Shown here: in pieces, positions 57,586-64,000 of the stretch | Layout: every line of letters begins with the position of its first letter | How positions within the stretch are numbered: position 1 is the first letter of the stretch | Assembly: GCA_021787615.1 (NCBI GenBank) | Contig: JAJYLP010000004.1 | Coordinates: 26,399 to 90,398 of the forward strand | Reading direction: 5' to 3' | Source: Pseudomonadota bacterium | GTDB lineage: Bacteria; Pseudomonadota; Gammaproteobacteria; Steroidobacterales; Steroidobacteraceae | DNA length: 64,000 nt | Notes under the pieces: model-generated | The model's database searches: none | What the model saw: only the letters and a program-made list of their open reading frames with translations | What the model was told of the DNA's origin: nothing | Made by a program: the position numbers and the translations under genes

Positions 57586-57746
57586 CGCCGCATGGACATG
57601 CGCGGCGCTCACCGGCTGGGCTGGGGGTCGCGGATCGCGGCCGCAAAGCACCGCGGGGTACCGGATCGGGGCACTTCGACCCAATTCCGGGCCGTTTCTT
57701 ATTTGGAATCAGTGACTTGTGCCAGAGTTCGACTGCGACCTCGGCA
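57586..57746. repeat. island repeat unit R5, right-most, degenerate tRNA-Leu 3'-end copy
   Basis: CGCCGCATGGACATGCGCGG inverted-repeat element, GGGGGT and GGGGTACC motifs, then TTCGACTGCGACCTCGGCA at 57728-57746 (one substitution and one deletion against the tRNA end) followed by CCA. The downstream half seen in R1-R4 is absent, so this looks like the outer end of the island. Confidence 0.65.
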
Positions 57747-58075
57747 CCACCCTTGCGAGCGTCGCTGTGGTCCGCCCGGCGACGCTGCTCGACCGGAACA
57801 GGGAACGCTTGAACGCCATCGCACGAAACGGTGAGCCAGTAGGCGCGCGGCTGTGCGCCGCGTGGCCGCAGCCGCAGATTTAGCCTTTGTCTTTGAGCCG
57901 TCCGGCTCCGGGCCGATAGCGCCGTCAGCGGCGCTTGTGCGGTCGGCCCCCGTCTGCGAGTGTGACCGGCCGCACGAGTCCGCCCACCCCGGAGCCGGGA
58001 CAGGCCCATCAGTGAGTGAAAACGTGAAATGCAGTCCCATCCGCCTCCGGCGGCACCCTTAATTTGCTGATTGCC
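57747..58075. other. stretch between the island end and the GGDEF gene; no gene seen
   Basis: About 330 bp. I see no supportable gene, RNA or repeat. The promoter of the diguanylate cyclase should lie near the right end. Confidence 0.4.
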
Positions 58076-60022
58076 ATGAGTGCCTTTTGCTTCATTCGGC
58101 GTGCGACGCTGCGCGGGTGCGCGGCCACACTGCTGCTCGGCGCCTGGACGCTCGGCGCCGCCGCGCGCGCCGGCTGCTTCGATGTGCGCGCGCCGGCATA
58201 CCGCCAACTACGTCCGCTGGCCATGCAGAATCCGCCTCGGGCGCTGGCCGAAGTGAAGGCCCGAATGGCCGCCCTGCCTCCCGATGCGGCGCAGCGCGAG
58301 CCGCGGGCTCTGGCGGCCCTGTATGCCGTGCGGGCGAGCGCCTACGGGCAGCTCACCCTGACGCACCCGCAGCGCACCGCCGCGCTCGCAGGGCTCGCCC
58401 TGCTGCACGATCCGACCGATCCGCTGCGCCTGGAGCTGCTCGCCAATTACGGCAGCAGCTTCTCCGCTCCGGCGGCCATCACCAAAGCGCTCGTCGAGAT
58501 CAAACGGGCGCGCGCACTGCTGCCGCATGGATCGCGCAGCGACGTGTGCCTGCAGGCCGACCAGGGTTTCATGAACATGTTGCGCAACCGCACGAGCCTG
58601 GCGATCCGCGAACTGACCCAGGCCTACATGCAAAGCGTTGCGAACAAGCTGCCCATGGCCCGCGTCGTGGCGAGCGAGGGACTGGCGGTCGCACTGCGCA
58701 GCATGGGCGATGATCACGAGGCGCTGAATTACATCGGCCAGCAGATCGCGTGGGACAAGGCCCATCATGCGAGCGACGATCTGTCCGGGGGCATCTACTT
58801 CAAGGGTGAGATCCTGCGGGCCATGGGGCGCTACCACCGGGCCATCGCGGCGCTGCGACAATCGCGGGCAATCAGCTCCTCGGTCGGCGATCAGCAGGGC
58901 GTGGCGTACGCGAATCTGCGTATCTGCGAAACGAACATTGCGTTGAAGCGCTATGCAGCCGCGCGCCGTGAGTGCGATCGGGCGGCCCCGGTGCTCACCG
59001 CCGGCAAGGTGGCGAGCATGATCAAGGAAACGCACGTGCAGCTTGCGCGGATCGACCTTGCCCAGGGTCACCCGCGGCGCGCGCTGCAGCTGCTCAGTCA
59101 GGTGCTCGACAAACACGGCGCCGACATGGTCGCCTTCACCGTGGCGCCGGCCTACCTGGCGCGCGCCGAGACCAACGCCGCATTGCATCACTACAGCGGC
59201 GCCTATCATGACCTGAGCACCTATATGCGCCTGTACAGAGCGCAGAACCGCGGCAATCAAACCCGGCTGCGCGATGCGCTCGAGGTGCGCTTCCAAGCCA
59301 AGCAGGAATTCCAGCGCAACGCGGTGCTGCGGCGCAAGCTGCAGGCCGCCTCCGACAAGGCCACCAGACAGAATCAGCTGCTGCTCTGGATGGAGGCAGC
59401 GGGCGTCGGCGGTGCACTCGTCATTGCGTTGCTTTCGTACATCGTAATTGCCGACCGGCGCCACCGCCGCCAGCTCGTGGTGCTCGCCAACGCGGATCCC
59501 CTGACCGGCATGCCGAACCGTGGCTGCACCGCACAGCTGGCCACCGCGGCGCTCACCGAGGCGCTCGAGCAGAGCCGGCCGCTCACGGTGGCGCTCATCG
59601 ATTTCGACTACTTCAAGACCATCAACGACCAGTGCGGGCACGCCGCCGGCGATCACGTGCTGCGAGAGTTCGCGCAGCTGTCGCGCGGCGCGCTGCGCGC
59701 CGGTGACATTCTCGGTCGCTGGGGAGGAGAGGAATTCCTGCTCGTGTTGCCCGATGCGACGCTCGACTCAGCGCTCGCCACCGTCGAGCGGCTGCGCGTG
59801 CTCGCCCTCGGCATCCAGATCCCCTGCCCCGAGGGAAAGATCAGCCTGCCGCGAGTCACCTTCAGCGCGGGTCTGGCAAGCACCGCCGACGGGCCCCGCA
59901 CGCTCGATGAGATCGTCGCACGGGCCGACGTGGCCCTGTACGAAGCCAAGGACGCCGGCCGCGACGCGGTGCGTATCAGTAAAGCCCGCGCACAGGGCGC
60001 GCCCGAACCGCGCCGGGCTTGA
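58076..60022 (+). CDS. TPR-containing membrane diguanylate cyclase (GGDEF)
   Basis: Makes cyclic di-GMP from two GTP. The 648-residue protein has a signal-like N-terminal helix (TLRGCAATLLLGAWTLGAAA), a periplasmic tetratricopeptide sensor region (about residues 60-380, e.g. GGIYFKGEILRAMGRYHRAI), a coiled coil and a transmembrane helix (AAGVGGALVIALLSYIVIAD). A C-terminal GGDEF domain follows: NADPLTGMPNRG, ALIDFDYFKTINDQCGHAAG and the active RWGGEEFLLVLP. No EAL domain and no RxxD inhibitory site are obvious. ATG 58076 is preferred over TTG 58064. Confidence 0.93.
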   Translation: MSAFCFIRRATLRGCAATLLLGAWTLGAAARAGCFDVRAPAYRQLRPLAMQNPPRALAEVKARMAALPPDAAQREPRALAALYAVRASAYGQLTLTHPQRTAALAGLALLHDPTDPLRLELLANYGSSFSAPAAITKALVEIKRARALLPHGSRSDVCLQADQGFMNMLRNRTSLAIRELTQAYMQSVANKLPMARVVASEGLAVALRSMGDDHEALNYIGQQIAWDKAHHASDDLSGGIYFKGEILRAMGRYHRAIAALRQSRAISSSVGDQQGVAYANLRICETNIALKRYAAARRECDRAAPVLTAGKVASMIKETHVQLARIDLAQGHPRRALQLLSQVLDKHGADMVAFTVAPAYLARAETNAALHHYSGAYHDLSTYMRLYRAQNRGNQTRLRDALEVRFQAKQEFQRNAVLRRKLQAASDKATRQNQLLLWMEAAGVGGALVIALLSYIVIADRRHRRQLVVLANADPLTGMPNRGCTAQLATAALTEALEQSRPLTVALIDFDYFKTINDQCGHAAGDHVLREFAQLSRGALRAGDILGRWGGEEFLLVLPDATLDSALATVERLRVLALGIQIPCPEGKISLPRVTFSAGLASTADGPRTLDEIVARADVALYEAKDAGRDAVRISKARAQGAPEPRRA

Positions 60023-60132
60023 GGCCGAGCGCGGGATCCTGCTGTCGACAAGGGCGCCCGGCCACCGTATGCTGGCGCAGGTTCATCCGCGCTTAAGCCT
60101 CATGCGCGTTGCCTCCGTCATCGCCTGACACC

Positions 60133-60672
60133 ATGAATTTCTGCAGCCAATGCGGCGCGCGACTGACGGTGCGCGTCCCTCCCGGCGATCATCTGCCGCG
60201 CTACGTGTGCGATGCGTGCGGCGCCATCCATTACCAGAACCCGCGCCTGGTCGTCGGCTGCGTGCCCGAGCACGATGGCCGCATTCTGCTGTGCCGGCGC
60301 GCGATCGAGCCGCGCCGCGGCTTCTGGACGGTGCCGGCGGGGTTCATGGAAAACGGCGAGACGCTGCAGCAGGCGGCGGCCCGCGAGTCACGCGAAGAGG
60401 CGCTCGTGGAAGTCGAGATCGGCTCTCTCCTGTCGGTGGTGCACGTGCTGCATGCGCAGCAGGTCCACGTGTTCTTTCGCGCCACCATGCCCAAGGGGGA
60501 GCACCAGGCCGGGCCGGAGAGCCTGGAAACAGCGCTGGTGCGGCCCGATGACATCCCCTGGAGGGAACTCGCCTTCCCGAGCACGGAATTCAGCCTGCGC
60601 CGCTTCCTGGAGGACCGCGCCGCAGGGCGCGAGGTCCATCACTTTACTGCCCTCGCACGGCGGCTCAGCTAG
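60133..60672 (+). CDS. NUDIX hydrolase with zinc ribbon
   Basis: A 179-residue pyrophosphohydrolase. An N-terminal zinc ribbon (CSQCGARL then YVCDACGAIHYQNPR) precedes the NUDIX box GFMENGETLQQAAARESREE (G5xE7xREUxEE pattern). The arrangement is like NudC-type NADH pyrophosphatases but shorter, so the substrate is uncertain. ATG 60133 starts at MNFCSQCG. Confidence 0.9.
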   Translation: MNFCSQCGARLTVRVPPGDHLPRYVCDACGAIHYQNPRLVVGCVPEHDGRILLCRRAIEPRRGFWTVPAGFMENGETLQQAAARESREEALVEVEIGSLLSVVHVLHAQQVHVFFRATMPKGEHQAGPESLETALVRPDDIPWRELAFPSTEFSLRRFLEDRAAGREVHHFTALARRLS

Positions 60673-60845
60673 CCGCGTTCGAGCCCGGGGGCGCTTTGCG
60701 GGCCGCCGGCGCGACATGGCACAATATTTGTCGTTGTTGCGGACGTCTGTAACCCTCCGGCTCAAGCTACTGTTCACGCCGTGCGCGGCGCCGTTTCCGG
60801 TGATGGGCGAATGCGGCCTAGTCCGTTGATCCAGAAGGAATTCCG

Positions 60846-61169
60846 ATGACTTTCGTGGTGACTGAAAACTGCATCAAGTGCAAGTACATGGACTGCGTGG
60901 AAGTGTGCCCCGTGGATTGCTTTCACGAGGGCCCGAACTTTCTCGTCATCGATCCGGACGAGTGCATCGATTGCACCTTGTGCGAGCCGGAGTGCCCGGC
61001 GGAGGCGATCTTCTCCGAGGAGGAGCTGCCGGACGGCCAGGAGTCATACAAGCCGCTCAATGCCGAACTCGCCAAGCAGTGGCCGGTGATCACGGAAAAG
61101 AAGGAAGCGCCCGCCGACGCCAAGGAATGGGACGGCAAGCCGGACAAACTCAAGCTCCTGGTGCGTTAG
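60846..61169 (+). CDS. fdxA: 7Fe-type ferredoxin
   Basis: A 107-residue electron carrier with one 3Fe-4S and one 4Fe-4S cluster. It has [20 protein letters not shown] and [20 protein letters not shown], the Cys pattern of Azotobacter FdI/FdxA. The C-terminal extension with [20 protein letters not shown] is typical. AAGGAA precedes the ATG. Confidence 0.96.
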   Translation: MTFVVTENCIKCKYMDCVEVCPVDCFHEGPNFLVIDPDECIDCTLCEPECPAEAIFSEEELPDGQESYKPLNAELAKQWPVITEKKEAPADAKEWDGKPDKLKLLVR

Positions 61170-61211
61170 CGCGCCACAGGCGGGTGTACGCGGCGAGTGC
61201 CGCGCGGGCGT

Positions 61212-62141
61212 TCAGGAGCGCGGATGGTGGCGCGAGTGCAGGTCCTTCATCCGCTCGCTGGCCACGTGCGTGTAGATCTGGGTGGTCGACAGGTCGCTGT
61301 GCCCGAGCAGGATCTGCACGACGCGCAGGTCCGCTCCGTGGTTGAGCAAGTGGGTCGCGAAGGCGTGGCGCAGGGTATGCGGTGACAGTCCCTTGGCGAT
61401 ACCCGCCTTGCGGGCGTAGCGTTTGATGATGTGCCAGAACGCCTGGCGCGTCATCCGGTCGCCCCGGCGGGTCGGAAAGAGATAATCCGTCTGGCGCTCG
61501 AGCAGGATCTCGTCGCGGGCGCCACGCACGAACTCGGTCAGCCAGCGCACCGCCTCGTCGCCGAGCGGGATCAGGCGCTCGCGATTGCCCTTGCCGAGGA
61601 TGCGGATCACGCCTTGATTGAGATTGACCTGCTCGTAGCGCAGGTTCACCAGCTCCGAGACGCGCAGCCCCGTCGCGTACAGCACCTCAAGCATCGTGCG
61701 GTCGCGACTGCCGAGCGGGTCACGCACCACGGGCGCCGCGAGCAGCGACTCGACCTCCTCTTCGGTCAGGGACTTGGGCAGGGATCGGCCGATCTTGGGC
61801 ATGGCGATCTGGGCGGTCGGATCCTCGGAGATGAGGCCCTCGCGTACCAGGTAGCGGAAGAAGCGGCGGAAACTCGACAGCTGCCGCGCGGTCGAACGAG
61901 GACGGGCGCCGGCGTGGACCCGCCAGGCGATGAAGTTCTGCAGGTCCTGACGGGAGGTCCGCACGATCGACACCCGCCGCTCGGTCAGCCAGCGGGCGAG
62001 CGCGGTGAGGTCCGCCCGATAGGCCGCCAGCGTATTGGCCGAGAGGCCGCGCTCCATCCACACGGCATCCAGAAAGCGGTTGACCGCCGGATCCGCGTCG
62101 GGGTGAGTAGGCTTGGCAATTACGGCAGAATCGTTCGACAA
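61212..62141 (-). CDS. xerD: site-specific tyrosine recombinase XerD
   Basis: Resolves chromosome dimers with XerC at dif. The 309-residue protein has an N-terminal SAM-like DNA-binding domain (RFLDAVWMERGLSANTLAAY) and catalytic residues in ATGLRVSELVNLRYEQ (Arg), LGKGNRERLIPLG (Lys), SPHTLRHAFATHLL (His-x-x-Arg), LGHSDLSTTQIYTH (His and Tyr). It is the housekeeping recombinase, not an island integrase, given its full-length XerD pattern and core location. Confidence 0.95.
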   Translation of the reverse strand: MSNDSAVIAKPTHPDADPAVNRFLDAVWMERGLSANTLAAYRADLTALARWLTERRVSIVRTSRQDLQNFIAWRVHAGARPRSTARQLSSFRRFFRYLVREGLISEDPTAQIAMPKIGRSLPKSLTEEEVESLLAAPVVRDPLGSRDRTMLEVLYATGLRVSELVNLRYEQVNLNQGVIRILGKGNRERLIPLGDEAVRWLTEFVRGARDEILLERQTDYLFPTRRGDRMTRQAFWHIIKRYARKAGIAKGLSPHTLRHAFATHLLNHGADLRVVQILLGHSDLSTTQIYTHVASERMKDLHSRHHPRS

Positions 62142-62346
62142 TTTCCGTCTCGCTGCAGATCCGAGCGCCGTCCGACGATTCCCGGCCCCGTCGGCAAATA
62201 TTCCGGCGTCACGGTGGCAATCGCAGTATGGTGATCAGCCGCCAATGGGCGGCGTGATGATCATCACACTCAGGCCCTCTTGTTAACGTAATAGAGAACC
62301 CGATCACAATAGCGTCGCAGCGCTGCGTCGCTGCGCCGACCGTACG

Positions 62347-63171
62347 ATGCCGCAGGAACCGTCCGCACCTCCGCGCCCGCTGCGCACTCTTGCCCTGCTA
62401 CCGCTCAGGCTGGCCTTCACCGTATACGCCGCAGCCGTCTTCCTGGTGATGGGGCTCGGGGCGCTGCTCGCGACCAGTGCCCTGCCGGGGCTTGCCCGCC
62501 GGCGGGCCGCCGCCCGGCGCATGGCGCGGCTGCTGCTGGCCAGCGTCGGCATGCGCCCCGCCGTACGCGGCCTGGAACACCTGCCGCCGGGGCAATGCAT
62601 GATCGTCGCCAATCACGCCAGCTATCTCGACGGCCCCGTGTTCACCGCCGTACTGCCCGCGCGGTTCGGTTTCGTCATCAAGCGGGAAATGGCCAAGGTG
62701 CCGCTTGCCGGCGCATTCCTGCGGCGCCTCGGCTCGCAATTCGTCGAGCGCTTCGATCGCCGCCGCGGCGCCGCCGATGCGCTGCGCGTGCTGCGCACGG
62801 CGACCAACGGTCATTCGCTGGTGTTCTTCCCCGAAGGCACCTTCACGCCCACCCCCGGGCTGCTGAAGTTTCACAGCGGCGCGTTCACCACGGCCGTGAA
62901 GGCAGGCTGCCCGGTGGTCCCGGCCGTCGTGCGCGGCACCCGGGCCGCGCTCTCGCCGCGCGGCGAGCTGCCTCGCCCGGCGCGCATCGAGGTGCAGTTC
63001 CTCCCGCCCATCACCCCGCCGCAGGGCGCGCCGGCGCATTGCGCGGCCGTGCTGCGCGAGCAGGCGCGCGCAGCCATCCTCAGCGCGCTCGGCGAGCCGG
63101 ATCTGAGCTCACATGTTGCGCCGGTAGCGGCCGCCGACCTCGTACAGGGCGTGGGAGATCTGTCCGAGTGA
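62347..63171 (+). CDS. plsC: 1-acyl-sn-glycerol-3-phosphate acyltransferase
   Basis: Acylates lysophosphatidic acid to phosphatidic acid at the inner membrane. The 274-residue protein has an N-terminal helix ([20 protein letters not shown]), the catalytic [11 protein letters not shown] (HX4D), [19 protein letters not shown] and the substrate-binding [20 protein letters not shown]. Its last 63 bp overlap, tail to tail, the mutase gene. Confidence 0.92.
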   Translation: MPQEPSAPPRPLRTLALLPLRLAFTVYAAAVFLVMGLGALLATSALPGLARRRAAARRMARLLLASVGMRPAVRGLEHLPPGQCMIVANHASYLDGPVFTAVLPARFGFVIKREMAKVPLAGAFLRRLGSQFVERFDRRRGAADALRVLRTATNGHSLVFFPEGTFTPTPGLLKFHSGAFTTAVKAGCPVVPAVVRGTRAALSPRGELPRPARIEVQFLPPITPPQGAPAHCAAVLREQARAAILSALGEPDLSSHVAPVAAADLVQGVGDLSE

Positions 63172-64000
63172 GCAGATCTTGACGGTCTGCATCAGCTCCT
63201 CGAACACGTTGCCGCCGTTGCGCGCGATGTTTTTCAGCCGCACGAGCGCCTGCGGCGCGCGTGTGATGTTGCGCGTCTGAAAGGCATTCACGGACGCCAC
63301 CTGAGCCTGTTTCTCCTCCTCGGTCGAGCGGATGAGCTCGGCGTGCGCATGCTCGGCTTCGGCGTCGGACTTCGACAGGAAGGTGTTGACCCCGATGATC
63401 GGCAGGGTGCCGTCGTGCTTGCGGGTCTCGTAATACAGCGACTCCTCCTGGATCTTGCCCCTCTGGTACATCGTCTCCATGGCCCCGAGCACCCCACCGC
63501 GCTCGCTGAGCGCGTCGAATTCCCGGTAGACCGCCTCCTCCACCAGGTCCGTCAGGTACTCGATGGCGAAGGATCCCTGCCAGGGATTCTGTGTCTTGTT
63601 CAAGCCGAGTTCGCGGTTGATGATGAGCTGAATGGCCACCGCCCGCCGCACGCTCTCCTCCGTCGGCGTGGTCAGCGCCTCGTCGTAAGCATTGGTGTGC
63701 AGGCTGTTGCAGTTGTCGAACAGGGCATACACGGCCTGCAGCGTGGTGCGGATGTCGTTGAAGGAGATCTCGCGCGCGTGCAGGCTTCGTCCCGAGGTCT
63801 GCACGTGGTACTTGAGCATCTGGCTGCGCGGCCCGGCGTGGTACAGATCGCGCATGGCGCGCGCCCAGATGCGCCGCGCCACGCGGCCGATGACCGCGTA
63901 CTCCGGATCCATGCCGTTGGAGAAGAAAAACGACAGGTTGGGCGCGAAATCGTCGATCTTCATGCCGCGCGCCAGGTAGTACTCGACGATCGTGAAGCCG
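63109..64000 (-). CDS. icmF: acyl-CoA mutase, IcmF/methylmalonyl-CoA mutase type, C-terminal part (runs off right edge)
   Basis: Adenosylcobalamin-dependent carbon-skeleton mutase. The 296 visible residues are the end of the substrate-binding TIM barrel: YVQ-type segment [60 protein letters not shown] and [20 protein letters not shown]. It ends [13 protein letters not shown], as in fused isobutyryl-CoA mutases (IcmF) rather than the classic MutB, where a B12 domain follows. The frame continues past 64000, so the B12 and G-protein domains expected upstream in IcmF cannot be checked. Confidence 0.85.
   Translation of the reverse strand, partial: GFTIVEYYLARGMKIDDFAPNLSFFFSNGMDPEYAVIGRVARRIWARAMRDLYHAGPRSQMLKYHVQTSGRSLHAREISFNDIRTTLQAVYALFDNCNSLHTNAYDEALTTPTEESVRRAVAIQLIINRELGLNKTQNPWQGSFAIEYLTDLVEEAVYREFDALSERGGVLGAMETMYQRGKIQEESLYYETRKHDGTLPIIGVNTFLSKSDAEAEHAHAELIRSTEEEKQAQVASVNAFQTRNITRAPQALVRLKNIARNGGNVFEELMQTVKICSLGQISHALYEVGGRYRRNM

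Larger units (their letters stand above)
43246..57746 (+). mobile_element. tRNA-Leu-linked genomic island with repeated tRNA 3'-end att sites
   Basis: The last 20 bp of tRNA-Leu (TTCGACTCCGACCTCGGGCA, 43246-43265) recur at 46276-46295, 48388-48407 (one mismatch), 51257-51276 and 53343-53362, and in damaged form at 57728-57746. Each copy sits inside a longer degenerate repeat unit. Between copies are short accessory cassettes, mostly toxin-antitoxin modules, with lower GC and different style from the flanking core genes. This is the expected footprint of several integrations by tRNA-targeting recombinases. No integrase, transposase or excisionase gene is present, so the island is not autonomous now. 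Confidence 0.75.

Noticed and set aside
57502-57684. Upstream extension of the truncated vapC frame
   Set aside because: The sequence beyond 57501 matches the brnA tail and repeat R5, not VapC.
43246-57746. Classical integron
   Set aside because: No intI gene and no typical attC core (GTTRRRY) were seen; the repeated site is the tRNA-Leu end instead.
61212-62141. xerD as the island integrase
   Set aside because: It has the full housekeeping XerD pattern, lies outside the island and is not adjacent to an att copy.

Overview
The window is GC-rich chromosomal DNA of a gammaproteobacterium. The evidence is gene order: xseA/guaB divergent with guaA, tadA and mltF nearby; ndk-rlmN-pilW-rodZ-hisS-yfgM-bamB-der; and queA-tgt-yajC-secD-secF-suhB. 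The genus cannot be fixed from sequence reading alone. A thiosulfate:quinone oxidoreductase operon and DedA/PAP2 and TonB-receptor genes suggest an environmental, possibly sulfur-oxidising member of the Xanthomonadales/Steroidobacterales side of the class.

Layout. 1-4.7 kb: truncated TonB-dependent receptor, a three-domain DedA/PAP2/LssY membrane protein, a universal stress protein and an exported protein of unknown function. 4.8-11.4 kb: tRNA-Ser(CGA), mltF, tadA, xseA, guaB, guaA. guaB looks leaderless and the guaA start is abnormal. 11.6-19 kb: accessory and decaying region with a broken CocE-type hydrolase, two small membrane proteins, a HAD phosphatase, a HipBA-type module, two frameshifted SRPBCC genes behind an ArsR regulator, and tag. 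19.3-30.4 kb: gcdH, then the long reverse-strand operon ndk to der, then iscA and an iscS fused to an IscU-like tail. 30.5-33.4 kb: forward operon dsrE-like / periplasmic binding protein / doxDA, behind an AT-rich nested dyad. 33.4-42.9 kb: outer membrane protein, trmJ, amino-acid permease, suhB, secF, secD, yajC, tgt, queA.

42.95-57.75 kb is the most unusual part. A tRNA-Leu gene (anticodon read as CAA) is interrupted by a 231-nt group I intron resembling the Azoarcus tRNA-Ile intron. The last 20 bp of this tRNA recur five more times over the next 14.5 kb, each inside a degenerate 160-440 bp repeat unit with GGGGTA-type motifs upstream. Between the copies sit short cargo cassettes: ECF sigma factor plus membrane protein and HicAB; a lipoprotein and ParDE; GrpB and AbiE; a membrane protein, VapBC and a BrnA remnant; an FAD oxidoreductase with a LytTR regulator and a truncated VapC. 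No integrase remains. I read this as stacked, decayed integrations at the tRNA 3' end, or an integron-like cassette array punctuated by tRNA-derived sites.

58-64 kb returns to core genes: a TPR/GGDEF diguanylate cyclase, a NUDIX hydrolase, 7Fe ferredoxin, xerD, plsC, and the C-terminal part of an acyl-CoA mutase (IcmF type) cut by the right edge.
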